Source: Fibrobacter succinogenes (GTDB taxonomy: Bacteria > Fibrobacterota > Fibrobacteria > Fibrobacterales > Fibrobacteraceae). Taken from it: DNA of 64,000 bases. A program made the position numbers and the translations under genes. The stretch lies in NCBI GenBank assembly GCA_902776765.1, contig CACYRP010000028.1, forward strand, positions 1-64,000, given 5' to 3'. A model generated the notes under the pieces. The model had not been told where the DNA came from. It did not search any database and saw nothing but the letters and a program-made list of their open reading frames with translations. Below are positions 23,245 through 31,749 of this stretch, in pieces (positions within the stretch are counted from its first letter, which is position 1; every line of letters begins with the position of its first letter).

Positions 23245-24168
23245 ATGAGTGATTTTATGATTGAGATTGAGCACCTGCACAAGACTTACCGCAGTGGCTT
23301 TACCATGAAGCCGAAGCTTGCGCTCAAGGACGTGAGCTTCAATGTCGAAGCGGGCAAGGTGTATGGCTTTATCGGACCTAACGGGGCGGGGAAGTCCACC
23401 ACGATCAAGGTGCTGACTGGTCTTTTGAATTTCGATTCGGGCAAGGTGCTTGTAAACGGGATTAGTCCACGTGATTCCAGGAGCCGCCGCTACATTGGTT
23501 ATTCTCCGGAACAGCCGTATTTTTATGATTACCTCTCGGGTCGCGAACTTTTGCGTTTTTACGGAAAGCTCGTGGGGCTCAATGGCGCCGAACTTGAATC
23601 CCGCATTGGCTGGGCGCTCGAACTTTTGCATGCGAACAAGGACTGGATTGACCGCCGCTTGCGTTCGTATTCCAAGGGCATGATGCAGCGCGTTGGCATT
23701 GCGCAGGCGATTCTTGGCAAACCGAAACTTTTGATTCTCGATGAACCGATGAGCGGCTTGGACCCGATGGGGCGTCGTGACGTGCGCGAAGCGATTCAGC
23801 AACTCAACCGCGATGGCGTGACGATTTTCTATTCGAGCCATTTGCTCTCTGACGTGGAATCTATCAGCCACCGCGTGGCGATGATTGTCGATGGAAAAAT
23901 TGTGCGCGAAGGTACGGTTGACGAGATTACCGAATCGTGTGGCGTTGAGTACCATGTGCGCGTTCGCGAGGCGATTCTTGGTGCGGACTTGCCGCGAGGC
24001 GTTTCTGCGACGGGACACCCGCAGGAATATATTTGCGCTGATGATGTGGCTCGTGACCGTTTGCTTGGCTTCTGCCTTTCTAATGGTATCGCTGTAGAAA
24101 AGATGGACCACAAGCGTCCGAGCCTCGAAGATATTTTGACGGAGGAAATTGCCCGTGCAGACGCTTAA
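23245..24168 (+). CDS. ABC transporter ATP-binding protein
   Basis: 307 residues from ATG 23245. Walker A GPNGAGKSTTIK (about 44-55), Q-loop region GYSPEQPYFYDY, signature YSKGMMQRVGIAQAI (a YSKGM variant of LSGGQ common in ABC-2/NatA-type ATPases), Walker B LLILDEPMSGLDP and the switch His in FYSSHLLSDVE. The C-terminal about 90 residues form the accessory region seen in NatA/CcmA-like proteins. It energises the permease encoded next, whose start overlaps its end by 14 nt. Substrate unknown; the family includes exporters of lipids, ions and peptides and gliding or envelope factors. Confidence 0.93.
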   Translation: MSDFMIEIEHLHKTYRSGFTMKPKLALKDVSFNVEAGKVYGFIGPNGAGKSTTIKVLTGLLNFDSGKVLVNGISPRDSRSRRYIGYSPEQPYFYDYLSGRELLRFYGKLVGLNGAELESRIGWALELLHANKDWIDRRLRSYSKGMMQRVGIAQAILGKPKLLILDEPMSGLDPMGRRDVREAIQQLNRDGVTIFYSSHLLSDVESISHRVAMIVDGKIVREGTVDEITESCGVEYHVRVREAILGADLPRGVSATGHPQEYICADDVARDRLLGFCLSNGIAVEKMDHKRPSLEDILTEEIARADA

Positions 24169-24958
24169 GCATATTGGCATTATTGCTCTCAATACGTTCC
24201 GCGAATCTATTCGCGACAAGATTCTTTATAATATCGGTTTTTTGGCGATTGCGCTTACGCTTTTTAGCATTGTGCTTGGCGAGTGGTCCGTGTTCGATCG
24301 CGCTTATGTGATCAAGTCTACGACGCTTTCTGTAATGGATCTTTCGGGGCTTCTGATTTCCATCTTTGTGGGCATTAGCCTTGTGCAAAAGGAAATCCAG
24401 CGACGGACGGTGCTTACGCTTTTGTCGAAGCCGATTAGCCGTGCCGCGTTTATTGTGGGCAAGTACTTTGGACTTTTGGCGGTAGTTGCCGTTCACTTGA
24501 CGCTCCTTACGGGAATTTATTATGGCATTTTATGGGTGACGAACTCTAGCCCGACGTTTAGCCTTTTGATGGCGATTTATTTGATATTCTGCGAAATGGC
24601 GGTCGTGATTGCTGTGGCGCTTTTGTTCAGTAGCTTTAGCAGTACGGTGCTTTCGGCGCTCTTTACGCTTGGCGTTTATTTCGCGGGGCATTTGAGCGAC
24701 CAACTTTTGGAGCAGGTCCGGTTTGCAAGTCGCATGGGCGAACTCCAGAGCACATCGTCGGCGATTCTCGAAAAAGCAGCGGTTGTAATTCATGCGGTAT
24801 TCCCTGGACTTTATCGATTTAACGTAACGAACTATGTTGTACATGGCGTAGCGCTTCCGGACTTGTATTTGTTCTGGAATTCTGTTTATGCGCTAGGCTA
24901 TATTGGTGTATTCCTCACGATTGCAAGCTGGTGGTTTAGCCGGAGGGATTTCTTATGA
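24155..24958 (+). CDS. ABC-2-type permease
   Basis: 267 residues. I chose GTG 24155 because GGAGG at 24141-24145 is 9 nt upstream; a TTG at 24149 would be too close. Six membrane segments are visible, with the ABC-2/NosY-like pattern NTFRESIRDKILYNIGFLAI, VGISLVQKEIQRRTVLTLLS (cytoplasmic coupling helix before membrane segment 3) and a final SWWFSRRDFL. It pairs with the ATPase before it. Its TGA overlaps the ATG of the next gene (ATGA at 24955-24958), so translation of the PilT-like protein is probably coupled. Confidence 0.9.
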   Translation: MQTLKHIGIIALNTFRESIRDKILYNIGFLAIALTLFSIVLGEWSVFDRAYVIKSTTLSVMDLSGLLISIFVGISLVQKEIQRRTVLTLLSKPISRAAFIVGKYFGLLAVVAVHLTLLTGIYYGILWVTNSSPTFSLLMAIYLIFCEMAVVIAVALLFSSFSSTVLSALFTLGVYFAGHLSDQLLEQVRFASRMGELQSTSSAILEKAAVVIHAVFPGLYRFNVTNYVVHGVALPDLYLFWNSVYALGYIGVFLTIASWWFSRRDFL

Positions 24959-26595
24959 GAAATCAGTATATGGCAAAAGTTCTCGTTCACAATAAAGTTG
25001 TGACCGAGGAACAGGTTAAGGCCCATTGGGGTGAAATTACCGACTCGATGGATATCGGTCAGGTTCTCGTTCGTGCGGGAATCTTAAAAGAGTCCATGTA
25101 TGCAAAGGTTCTTGCCTTTGTGGAAAACCTTGAAGCGAAAAATGCGAAACCTGCGGGTGCCGTTTCGGCAAAACCCGCGAGCGCTCCTGCATCTCCGGCT
25201 CCTCAGCCTTCGTCCGCACCGGCAGCTCCAGCGCATGTTCAAGCTTCTCCAACTCCAGCTCTTGCGGTAAAGCCTGTCGCAGCTACAGCTCCGCAACCGG
25301 TCGAAGAACCTGCTATCAAAATTGAAGGTAACAGCAGTCTTTATGGTGAGGCATCTTCTTCGACTGTTGTTGTCGAAAAAGTTGAAGGTCTCGAAACGAC
25401 GAGCATGGCTAGCGTGCAAGTCCCGGTCGAAACAGAAGCTTCAACCGAAGAAACAGCGACCGAAGAACTTCCGTCGCAGTTTGCTGTTGCAACGGGTGAT
25501 GGCAAATCTATCGAGGCTCCTGATGTTTTGCATCCGATTACGTCACTTGCAAAAATCATCGCTTATGCTCGCAAGTTTAACGTGACTGACGTTTATTTGT
25601 ACGCCGGCCGCCAAATTACCATGCGTCAATCGGGAATGCTCTTTATCGCTTCCGAAAAGGTTCTTGAAAAAACGCATTTGATGGAACGTTTGGCCGAAGC
25701 AGCAACCGGTTTTGCTGATGGTTACAAAATCGTTGTCGGGCGCAATTTCAGCAAGACCTTTGCTCTCCCCGGTGTTGGTCGTGCGCGTATTTCTGTGACG
25801 TGGAACGATGTTATTCCGAGTGTTTCTATCCGCATTATTCCGATGGAAACAATTGCACTTGAAAATCTTTACTTGCCCGAATTCTCTACGCGCTTTGCAA
25901 CGCTCAATAGCGGTCTTGTGCTTATCGCAGGGCCTTCGTCAAGCGGGCGCTCCACAACGATGACTGCGTTTGCCGAGTGCATTGCCGCCAACAGGCAGGT
26001 GTTTATCCAGACGGTCGAAAAGCCGATAGAGCGTTTGCTTTTGAACCCGAATGGATCCATTGCTCAGCGCGAAGTGGGCTTGCATGTGCGTTCTGGTGAG
26101 GCGGGTATTGAACTTGCCATCCGTACCGGCGCAGACGTCATTCTCTTTGATCATTTGGAATCGATGGATGAACTTTCGCTTTTGATGCAGGCTTCGAATG
26201 CGGGCGCGCTTGTATTTGCTGTCACGAGTGGAAACAACATTCATGCGTTGCTTTCGAGGCTCCTCATGTCTGTGCCTAGCGAAAGCCGCAATGCCTTTGC
26301 ATGTACGCTTGCCGACCAGCTCAAGGGCGTTATCGTACAGCATTTGATTCCTGTAGTGCAGAATCAAGGCCTTGTGCTTGCTGCTGAGGCTATGAAGGTG
26401 ACTTCGACAATTGCGGGGATGATCCGCAAGGGCGATGTGTCGCAAATTGTTTCTGCCATTAGCGGTCAAAAAGATCAAGGCATTACATTGGACGAATCCT
26501 TGCAAATGTGCGTGGATTCTGGTTATATCGAAGGCGTCGAAGCATGGAAACGTGCAAACGATAGCCGTCGTTTTGCATCATATCGTAAGGTTTAA
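24955..26595 (+). CDS. PilT/GspE-superfamily protein with degenerate P-loop
   Basis: 546 residues. N-terminal about 60 residues (VTEEQVKAHWGEITDSMDIG, VLVRAGILKE) resemble the MshEN-type domain of GspE/PilB ATPases; then an Ala/Pro-rich linker (about 65-115) and a second acidic linker; from about residue 190 a PilT-like core. The P-loop reads GPSSSGRST (about 326-334): the invariant Lys is Arg. The Asp-box/Walker B region (RTGADVILFDHLESMDELSL) and the expected His box (HTN) are also altered, so ATP hydrolysis is doubtful. The C-terminal helices match PilT (ADQLKGVIVQHLIPVV, GMIRKGDVSQIVSAI). Probably works with the next gene product. Confidence 0.85.
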   Translation: MRNQYMAKVLVHNKVVTEEQVKAHWGEITDSMDIGQVLVRAGILKESMYAKVLAFVENLEAKNAKPAGAVSAKPASAPASPAPQPSSAPAAPAHVQASPTPALAVKPVAATAPQPVEEPAIKIEGNSSLYGEASSSTVVVEKVEGLETTSMASVQVPVETEASTEETATEELPSQFAVATGDGKSIEAPDVLHPITSLAKIIAYARKFNVTDVYLYAGRQITMRQSGMLFIASEKVLEKTHLMERLAEAATGFADGYKIVVGRNFSKTFALPGVGRARISVTWNDVIPSVSIRIIPMETIALENLYLPEFSTRFATLNSGLVLIAGPSSSGRSTTMTAFAECIAANRQVFIQTVEKPIERLLLNPNGSIAQREVGLHVRSGEAGIELAIRTGADVILFDHLESMDELSLLMQASNAGALVFAVTSGNNIHALLSRLLMSVPSESRNAFACTLADQLKGVIVQHLIPVVQNQGLVLAAEAMKVTSTIAGMIRKGDVSQIVSAISGQKDQGITLDESLQMCVDSGYIEGVEAWKRANDSRRFASYRKV

Positions 26596-26609
26596 TAGCG
26601 AGGTTCGTC

Positions 26610-27617
26610 ATGGCTTCAGAAATTGAATCTCTTTTGGAATATGCCTTAAGTGTTGGGGCTAGTGACTTGATTGTGACCGAAGGTGCGTCTTCGGCAATCC
26701 GTTTTGCGGGGCGTGTTTGCGCTATTCCCGATTCTCCGGCACTTCCGTTTGGTTCGTTGCTTGGATTTTTGGGTTCGCTTGATGGCGAATCGGGTTCGTT
26801 TGTCGGTGGTCCGTGGCTGAATACCAAATGGCGCGTGAAGTATTTTCGTGAAGCTTTGGGTAACGCGGCGATTTTCCGTCCTTTGATGGCCGAATGCCCG
26901 GAGTTTGCTTCTTTGGGGGCGCCCGCTGCGCTTGAAAATTTACTCGGGTTTAGTTCGGGCTTGGTTGTATTTGCGGGCCCAGCCTGTTCAGGAAAAACGG
27001 TAACGGCAACTTCGTATGTTTCGGCAATGTGCCAGTCCGGCATTTTGCGATTCTGCGATTTGGATGCTGGTCACGAGCTGCCCGTAAGGACGGGCGAGAG
27101 CCTTACGCTTGTGAATACTGTCGGTTCAACCTCCGAAAAACTGGAGCAGGGCCTTCGCAGTGGCACGGACCTTTTTTGGGTGGGCGATTTCGATAGTTCA
27201 GCCTTGATCTCTGTGCTGCGCGCCGCAGAAGCTGGTGCTTTGGTCGTCATGAACGTGACGGCGGGTAATGCGGTAGGTGTTATCGATGCGCTTCTTTCGG
27301 CGGCTCCTTCAGAGAATCGAGACCTTGTTCGTACTATGCTGGCGGCGGCACTTAAGGCCGTTGTTGTTCAGAGGTTATTGCCTGCTGCGCAAGAGGGTGC
27401 TGTTGTTCCGCCGTCATGGGAAATTCTTTTTAATACACAAAAAGTGGCATCTCTTATACGTAGTGGAGATCATTTCAAGCTTCCGTCTATCATGGAAGCG
27501 TCCGCTTCGGAAGGCATGCTTTTGATGGATGCTTGCCTTGCAGAATATGTTCGTTCTGGCATTGTGACTTCCGAAGAGGCTGGTCGTTATGTTTCCAATC
27601 CCGCTAGGTTGGCTTAG
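26610..27617 (+). CDS. PilT-like ATPase homologue with intact Walker A
   Basis: 335 residues. PilT-like layout without the N-terminal linker domains: ALSVGASDLIVTEGASSAIR at the start corresponds to the PAS-like region (ASDLHL in PilT), Walker A GPACSGKTVTAT (about 122-133) is complete, GLRSGTDLFWVGDFDSSALI stands where PilT has LRxDPDxIxxGExRD (the Glu of Walker B is replaced by Asp), and AAEAGALVVMNVTAGNAVGV lacks the HTN His box. The C-terminus (LAAALKAVVVQRLLPA, KVASLIRSGDHFKLPSIMEA) follows PilT. Spaced 14 nt after the degenerate paralogue, and its end overlaps the patatin gene by 29 nt. A motor or regulatory heteromer with the preceding protein is inference. Confidence 0.83.
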   Translation: MASEIESLLEYALSVGASDLIVTEGASSAIRFAGRVCAIPDSPALPFGSLLGFLGSLDGESGSFVGGPWLNTKWRVKYFREALGNAAIFRPLMAECPEFASLGAPAALENLLGFSSGLVVFAGPACSGKTVTATSYVSAMCQSGILRFCDLDAGHELPVRTGESLTLVNTVGSTSEKLEQGLRSGTDLFWVGDFDSSALISVLRAAEAGALVVMNVTAGNAVGVIDALLSAAPSENRDLVRTMLAAALKAVVVQRLLPAAQEGAVVPPSWEILFNTQKVASLIRSGDHFKLPSIMEASASEGMLLMDACLAEYVRSGIVTSEEAGRYVSNPARLA

Positions 27618-29853
27618 AAAAGTTCTTCTTTTGTCGGTGGCTGTTTTGGCCTCTGCTTATGTGGCGCCTGCACAGGCGGCGCATTCCGTTGATGAATCGC
27701 TTTTGGGCGCAATGACGCTAGAGCCGGATTCGTTACAAGCTAAAAAGACAAAGTCTGTACTTTATCTAGGCGGGGGAGAGCGTTCTCCGTGGTTTCATTT
27801 GGGCGCTTTGTATGCTTTGGAAGAATACAAGATTCCCGTTGATTCTATTGTCGCGACATCGTGGGGCGCTTGGATGGGTGCTTTGTGGTCGCTGGGCGTG
27901 TCGATTGATGATATCCAGCGCTTGATGATGGATCCGTATGTTATCGAACATTTAGGGGTCAATTCGATTCATGCAAAGACGGAACATGATGCTTTTAGTC
28001 TCCCGGTTTCTGTAGATGGACTTCCGTCAATTCGCCAAAGATTTTCGTTCTATGCGGATTCGACGGGAAATGTTTATCGCAGCATGCACGCGCTTGTTCC
28101 CGATACCGCATCTATTGAACGCTCGCTTTCTCGCCTCCGTTTTGAAGAGTCTCTTTACCGCCAGCGTGGAACCTACCGCATTCCCTTTACGCTCCTCACA
28201 TGCGATAGCATTATTGAAAATCCTTTGTATACGGATGTCGTAAATTCTCTTCCGCTTGCCGGCAATGAAAATTCTGGGGAACTTTGCCCTTATTTGTCTT
28301 TTCCGCAGGCTAGAAAAGCGCAAGAGGCTTCGCTGATTGTTGTTGCTGATCCTGTGCGTTACGAGCTTGAAGGCAATGCCGAATTGCGTACGCTCAAGAA
28401 AGATGTTTTGACGAAATTGGGCGATGTGCAAGGTGTTTTTATAAGAGCGCATTCCATTCGTGATACATCGCGCAAGTCCATGATTCAGGCGGGCTTCTCG
28501 GCGGTGGAACATGCGTTGCGTGAAATTATTCCCATAGTCGATGGCCGCAGAGAATATTCCGACAAGCAGAAATCTGAAGCATGGTTCGAATTCAATCCAG
28601 TCTTTGATAGCCTTTCTTCGGAACATCATTCGGCAGTGCTTTCTTATTGGAATCCTAAAGATACGGGTTTTATCGCACCTGCAAATTTTGCTTATTCGAT
28701 TGCATCCAAGGCTCCGTACGATACGATTTCGTTCAATTTGCAGTCTGATGGCGGGCTCTTGATAGATGTTGGCGTGCATCCGACTATAGATGTGGCTGCG
28801 GGTGGTTTTGGCTCGAACGTGATTGGCGCAAATGCTTATGGCGAAGTCTCGCTCAATTACGTAAACCAGATGGAAATTTCATTGACGCTTGCCGGTTTTT
28901 ACGGAACGTCCTCTTACGGTTTCCGACCGCGCTTGGAGATTTCTAATCTGATTAATCGTCGTTGGAAGTTTGGCTTTGGCTATGACTTGATGAAGCTCCG
29001 GTTTTTAAAAGCGTTTGAAAACGATAATATTCCAGGCGTCAATCGTTTTAAATACGAAACGCGAAATGATCTTTTCTTGTCGGCAAAATACGCGATTGAT
29101 AAGCTGCAATCTGTCGAGGTCAAGTTCTTGTTTGGTGACCGCGAATTTGAATTGTCGCCACATGCTGTGCCAGAAATTGACTTTTTTGATGATATTATTG
29201 TAAATACAAGCAGTAATTACGAGACGAGCCCGGTGACACAAAGTGTCTGCTATTCTTTGTTGAATGGTGTTGATGATCCGTGGTTCTCGTCAAAGGGCTA
29301 TGCCGCCAATGCCTATCTTGGCTTGAACTTGATTGGGTATGGGTTCCATCAGAGAGGCCCGATTTATGGGATTTATTCTTTCGATGGTAGATTCTCCTAT
29401 GCGCCAACGAAAAATACCTCGGTGACGGTTGGCGCTGCGATGGGCTTTGATGCTTATCGCGATGGACACTTCAGGTTCCCCAAGAATTTTGACAATACGG
29501 CAATGGAAGACCGCTACCGCTTGCATATTGCGGCAACTCCGTGGTCTAGCGATTGGCTGGATCCAGAATTATCCACACACGGGTATGCATTGCTTCGTGT
29601 GAACGGAGGCGTTCATCGCCAAGGATTTGGCGCTTGGCTGTCTTTGGCGTATATTCATGATTTCGAAGATAAAGCGACTGCGAAACTCAATTCCAATAAG
29701 TTTGTATTTGAACCCGCGCTGCGTTATAAGTACCGCTCGTTTACGGTTTATGCCGGGCTCAATCGCGTTGTCGATACAGAATCTTTTGGCGATATAAAGG
29801 ATTTAAAAAACTATAGATACTTTATCCGTATCGGCGATTACAATCTGTTTTAG
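27589..29853 (+). CDS. Patatin-like domain fused to an outer-membrane beta-barrel
   Basis: 754 residues, signal peptide ending VAPAQA. Residues about 55-330 are patatin-like: GGGER (61-65) for the oxyanion loop and ATSWGAWMGALWSLG with Ser91 as nucleophile, although the GxSxG motif has Ala for the first Gly. At the place of the catalytic DGG, ahead of VVNSLPL, the text is YTD (Asp216 at most), so activity is uncertain. From about residue 390 the sequence changes to alternating aromatic/polar strands (ISLTLAGFYGTSSYGFRPRL and many more) ending in RYFIRIGDYNLF, a barrel-like C-terminus with terminal Phe as in BamA/PlpD-type proteins. Last gene of the 22889-29853 cluster. Confidence 0.85.
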   Translation: MFPIPLGWLRKVLLLSVAVLASAYVAPAQAAHSVDESLLGAMTLEPDSLQAKKTKSVLYLGGGERSPWFHLGALYALEEYKIPVDSIVATSWGAWMGALWSLGVSIDDIQRLMMDPYVIEHLGVNSIHAKTEHDAFSLPVSVDGLPSIRQRFSFYADSTGNVYRSMHALVPDTASIERSLSRLRFEESLYRQRGTYRIPFTLLTCDSIIENPLYTDVVNSLPLAGNENSGELCPYLSFPQARKAQEASLIVVADPVRYELEGNAELRTLKKDVLTKLGDVQGVFIRAHSIRDTSRKSMIQAGFSAVEHALREIIPIVDGRREYSDKQKSEAWFEFNPVFDSLSSEHHSAVLSYWNPKDTGFIAPANFAYSIASKAPYDTISFNLQSDGGLLIDVGVHPTIDVAAGGFGSNVIGANAYGEVSLNYVNQMEISLTLAGFYGTSSYGFRPRLEISNLINRRWKFGFGYDLMKLRFLKAFENDNIPGVNRFKYETRNDLFLSAKYAIDKLQSVEVKFLFGDREFELSPHAVPEIDFFDDIIVNTSSNYETSPVTQSVCYSLLNGVDDPWFSSKGYAANAYLGLNLIGYGFHQRGPIYGIYSFDGRFSYAPTKNTSVTVGAAMGFDAYRDGHFRFPKNFDNTAMEDRYRLHIAATPWSSDWLDPELSTHGYALLRVNGGVHRQGFGAWLSLAYIHDFEDKATAKLNSNKFVFEPALRYKYRSFTVYAGLNRVVDTESFGDIKDLKNYRYFIRIGDYNLF

Positions 29854-29859
29854 ACGAAA

Positions 29860-30037
29860 GAACGCCCACTGCGTGGGCTATAGACGAAAGAAGCACTTCG
29901 TGCATTGAGTTATGAGGTCGGTCGCCTCGGCTCCCTTTGAGGTATGAGTTTTTATAATCGCGGCTTCGCCGCCTTGCTTTCGCTCGCTGCTCAAAGCGGT
30001 TCGACCTCACCGCCCATCGCTCATAGCGGCTTCGCCG
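29860..30037. repeat. Intergenic inverted repeats between convergent genes
   Basis: Several short GC-rich hairpins lie between two convergent genes: GCCCACTGCGTGGGC (about 29866-29880), GCACTTCGTGC (about 29891-29901), GGCTTCGCCGCC (about 29963-29974) and AGCGGCTTCGCCGCT (about 30024-30038). GAGGTCGG...CGACCTC is a longer inverted pair. They probably act as shared terminator structure; no gene is seen. Confidence 0.55.
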
Positions 30038-31051
30038 CTACTTCTTCTCTCCGCGGTTCTTGGCAGCGATGTCTTTATACTTGTTGTGGTCGGCAAGCGT
30101 GCTGCTGAAAAAGTGCGTGTGCGAACCGTCGTCCTTTGCAACAAAGTAAAGAGCTTCGGTCTTTTCGGGGAAGAGCGCTGCTTCGATAGCCTTACGTCCC
30201 GGATTCGAAATCGGGCCCGGCATAAGTCCTGGGAACCTGCGGGTGTTGTACGGGTTGCTGCTGTTCAACTGGCTCTTGTAGATCGGGCCTGTCAGGTTTT
30301 TGAAAATGAACCGCACCGTCGGGTCTGCCCCGAGTGGCATGCCAAGGCGGAGCCTGTTGTGGAATACGCCTGCAATGAGCGGGCGTTCTGCAGAAATGCC
30401 GGTTTCTTCTTCGACGACACTTGCCAGTGTGAGCACGCGATGCCAGCTGCCGAGTTCTTCCCACATGGAACCTTTGCGGTCTTTGAGTTCGTCACGCAAC
30501 TTGAGGTTTGCTGCCACCATCTGCTTGAGTATGGATTCTTCGTCGGAGTTGATGGCGAACGGATACGTGTCCGGCAGCAAGTAGCCTTCGAGCGTGTTCC
30601 CTTCGATGCCGAGGGAGTGGGCAAACTTCGGGTCTTGGACGAGGTTGTTCCAGCGAGCGGTGTCTAGGCTCGGGAAACTCTTTTGGAGGTAGGCAGGGAT
30701 TTCCCAGGAGGCTCGACCTTCGGGGATGGTCACCTTGCGGACGGCGCTCTTGCCACTCTGGAACAGTGCAGCGAGTTCATCGAGCGTTTGGTGGGCGGGA
30801 ACTTCGTACCAGCCGGCCTTGAGGGACGGTTTGTTCATTTTGCACCACAAAGTGAAGGCCAAGTCATCGTCCCAGACGCCTTTTTCTTGTAAAATTTGTA
30901 AAACTTTTGTAGGGGAACTGCCCTTCGGAATCTCCAAAATGACAGTTTTTTCGTTAAGTGAAACGGCGCTCAACCGTTGATTTACGTGGATGTACGCAAA
31001 AACAGCGATTAAGAGGATGATAATGGCGGTAATTGAAAAAATCTTCTTCAT
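30038..31051 (-). CDS. mltG: Endolytic murein transglycosylase MltG (YceG-like)
   Basis: 337 residues. It cleaves nascent glycan strands at the inner membrane and so sets peptidoglycan chain length. The start is ATG at 31051 (MKKIFSITAIIILLIAVFAY), giving the single N-terminal membrane anchor; the longer open frame upstream overlaps an opposite-strand gene and is not used. A LysM-like part (VILEIPKGSSPTKVLQILQE) precedes the YceG domain: GWYEVPAHQTLDELAALFQS, VTIPEGRASWEIPAYL, EGYLLPDTYPF, VLTLASVVEEETG (catalytic Glu) and GVFHNRLRLGMPLGADPTVR, SNPYNTRRFPGLMPGPISNP. All of these are well conserved. It converges with the patatin gene. Confidence 0.95.
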   Translation of the reverse strand: MKKIFSITAIIILLIAVFAYIHVNQRLSAVSLNEKTVILEIPKGSSPTKVLQILQEKGVWDDDLAFTLWCKMNKPSLKAGWYEVPAHQTLDELAALFQSGKSAVRKVTIPEGRASWEIPAYLQKSFPSLDTARWNNLVQDPKFAHSLGIEGNTLEGYLLPDTYPFAINSDEESILKQMVAANLKLRDELKDRKGSMWEELGSWHRVLTLASVVEEETGISAERPLIAGVFHNRLRLGMPLGADPTVRFIFKNLTGPIYKSQLNSSNPYNTRRFPGLMPGPISNPGRKAIEAALFPEKTEALYFVAKDDGSHTHFFSSTLADHNKYKDIAAKNRGEKK

Positions 31052-31147
31052 TGCGTAAAAATTTAAAAGAAAATGCAACGGATTGGCAAAATAAAAAGTA
31101 TATTCGTATAGCATTGTTGAATATTTCCCTTCTTTTGAGGATTCGCT

Positions 31148-31549
31148 ATGAAAATGATGAAAAAAGTTATGTTTGTCGCCTTTGCTTTGCTGGTAGCTTC
31201 TTCCTTTGCAGCCAAGAAGGTGAAGTCTAAGATTGGCGATGTGGAACTCACCAAAGAAAAAGATGGTGGTTCCGTAGTCTGCACGGCTAGCTTTAACGAC
31301 GAAATGACCGTCCTGAAAGAAGGCGATACCGAAGTTCTCGTGAAGGGCGCCTGCGGTCAGGGCTGGGTTCCGAAGTCCAAGATTGAATACGTTGCCCAGA
31401 AGGCTGGCGACAAGTCCATGAAGTTGGAAGACGTGGACATCGTGGGCTGCATCGACTTCGACGGCGTGAACATCGAACGTGACTTCAAGGAATACTTGCA
31501 GCACACGATGGACCGTGAAACGATTGAAATGAGCAACGGCGAAAACTAA
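31148..31549 (+). CDS. Small secreted protein of unknown function
   Basis: 133 residues with a signal peptide (MKKVMFVAFALLVASSFAAK). The mature part is about 110 residues, lysine- and aspartate-rich, with three cysteines (VVCTAS, GACGQGW, VGCIDF), which would leave one free or metal-bound after a disulfide. Codon use is strongly biased (GGCGAC, AAGTCC, GAA), suggesting high expression. GAGGATTCGCT before the ATG, and a strong terminator follows. I recognise no family. Lies divergently from mltG with about 96 nt between starts. Confidence 0.72.
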   Translation: MKMMKKVMFVAFALLVASSFAAKKVKSKIGDVELTKEKDGGSVVCTASFNDEMTVLKEGDTEVLVKGACGQGWVPKSKIEYVAQKAGDKSMKLEDVDIVGCIDFDGVNIERDFKEYLQHTMDRETIEMSNGEN

Positions 31550-31572
31550 TTGCTCGACTTTCAGGAATGTTT

Positions 31573-31604
31573 GACCCGCGGCTAAGCGCTGCGGGCTTTT
31601 TTTG
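31573..31604 (+). terminator. Rho-independent terminator
   Basis: ACCCGCGGC-taa-GCGCTGCGGGC-type hairpin (outer stem CCCGC/GCGGG) followed by TTTTTTT. Ends the small secreted protein gene. Confidence 0.8.
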
Positions 31605-31736
31605 TCCATTAAGCTAAAACTTTAAGTTCTAAGATCTTCCAACGGTCTATTTCCCACTTCATACTGTCTACTACCTACCGATTTTGCATGTATTTAAATA
31701 TTTGCATAGAAGTGGCCGCGAGTCGGCTTTTTTTAC

Positions 31737-31749
31737 TATCTTTGCGCAC
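31737..31749 (+). promoter_or_regulatory. -10-like box next to azlC (leaderless candidate)
   Basis: TATCTT at 31737-31742, then 7 nt (TGCGCAC) and the ATG at 31750. No Shine-Dalgarno sequence. The ten bases CTATCTTTGC are the same as before the helicase gene at 6051-6060. Confidence 0.45.

Noticed and set aside
23122-24219. A 365-codon minus-strand frame opposite the ABC ATPase
   Set aside because: Antisense shadow caused by GC-rich codons of the ATPase gene, whose motifs are complete on the plus strand.
31052-31609. N-terminal extension of the mltG frame to about 523 codons
   Set aside because: The extension runs antisense through a gene with signal peptide, ribosome binding site and terminator; MltG proteins begin with a membrane helix, which is exactly at the ATG at 31051.
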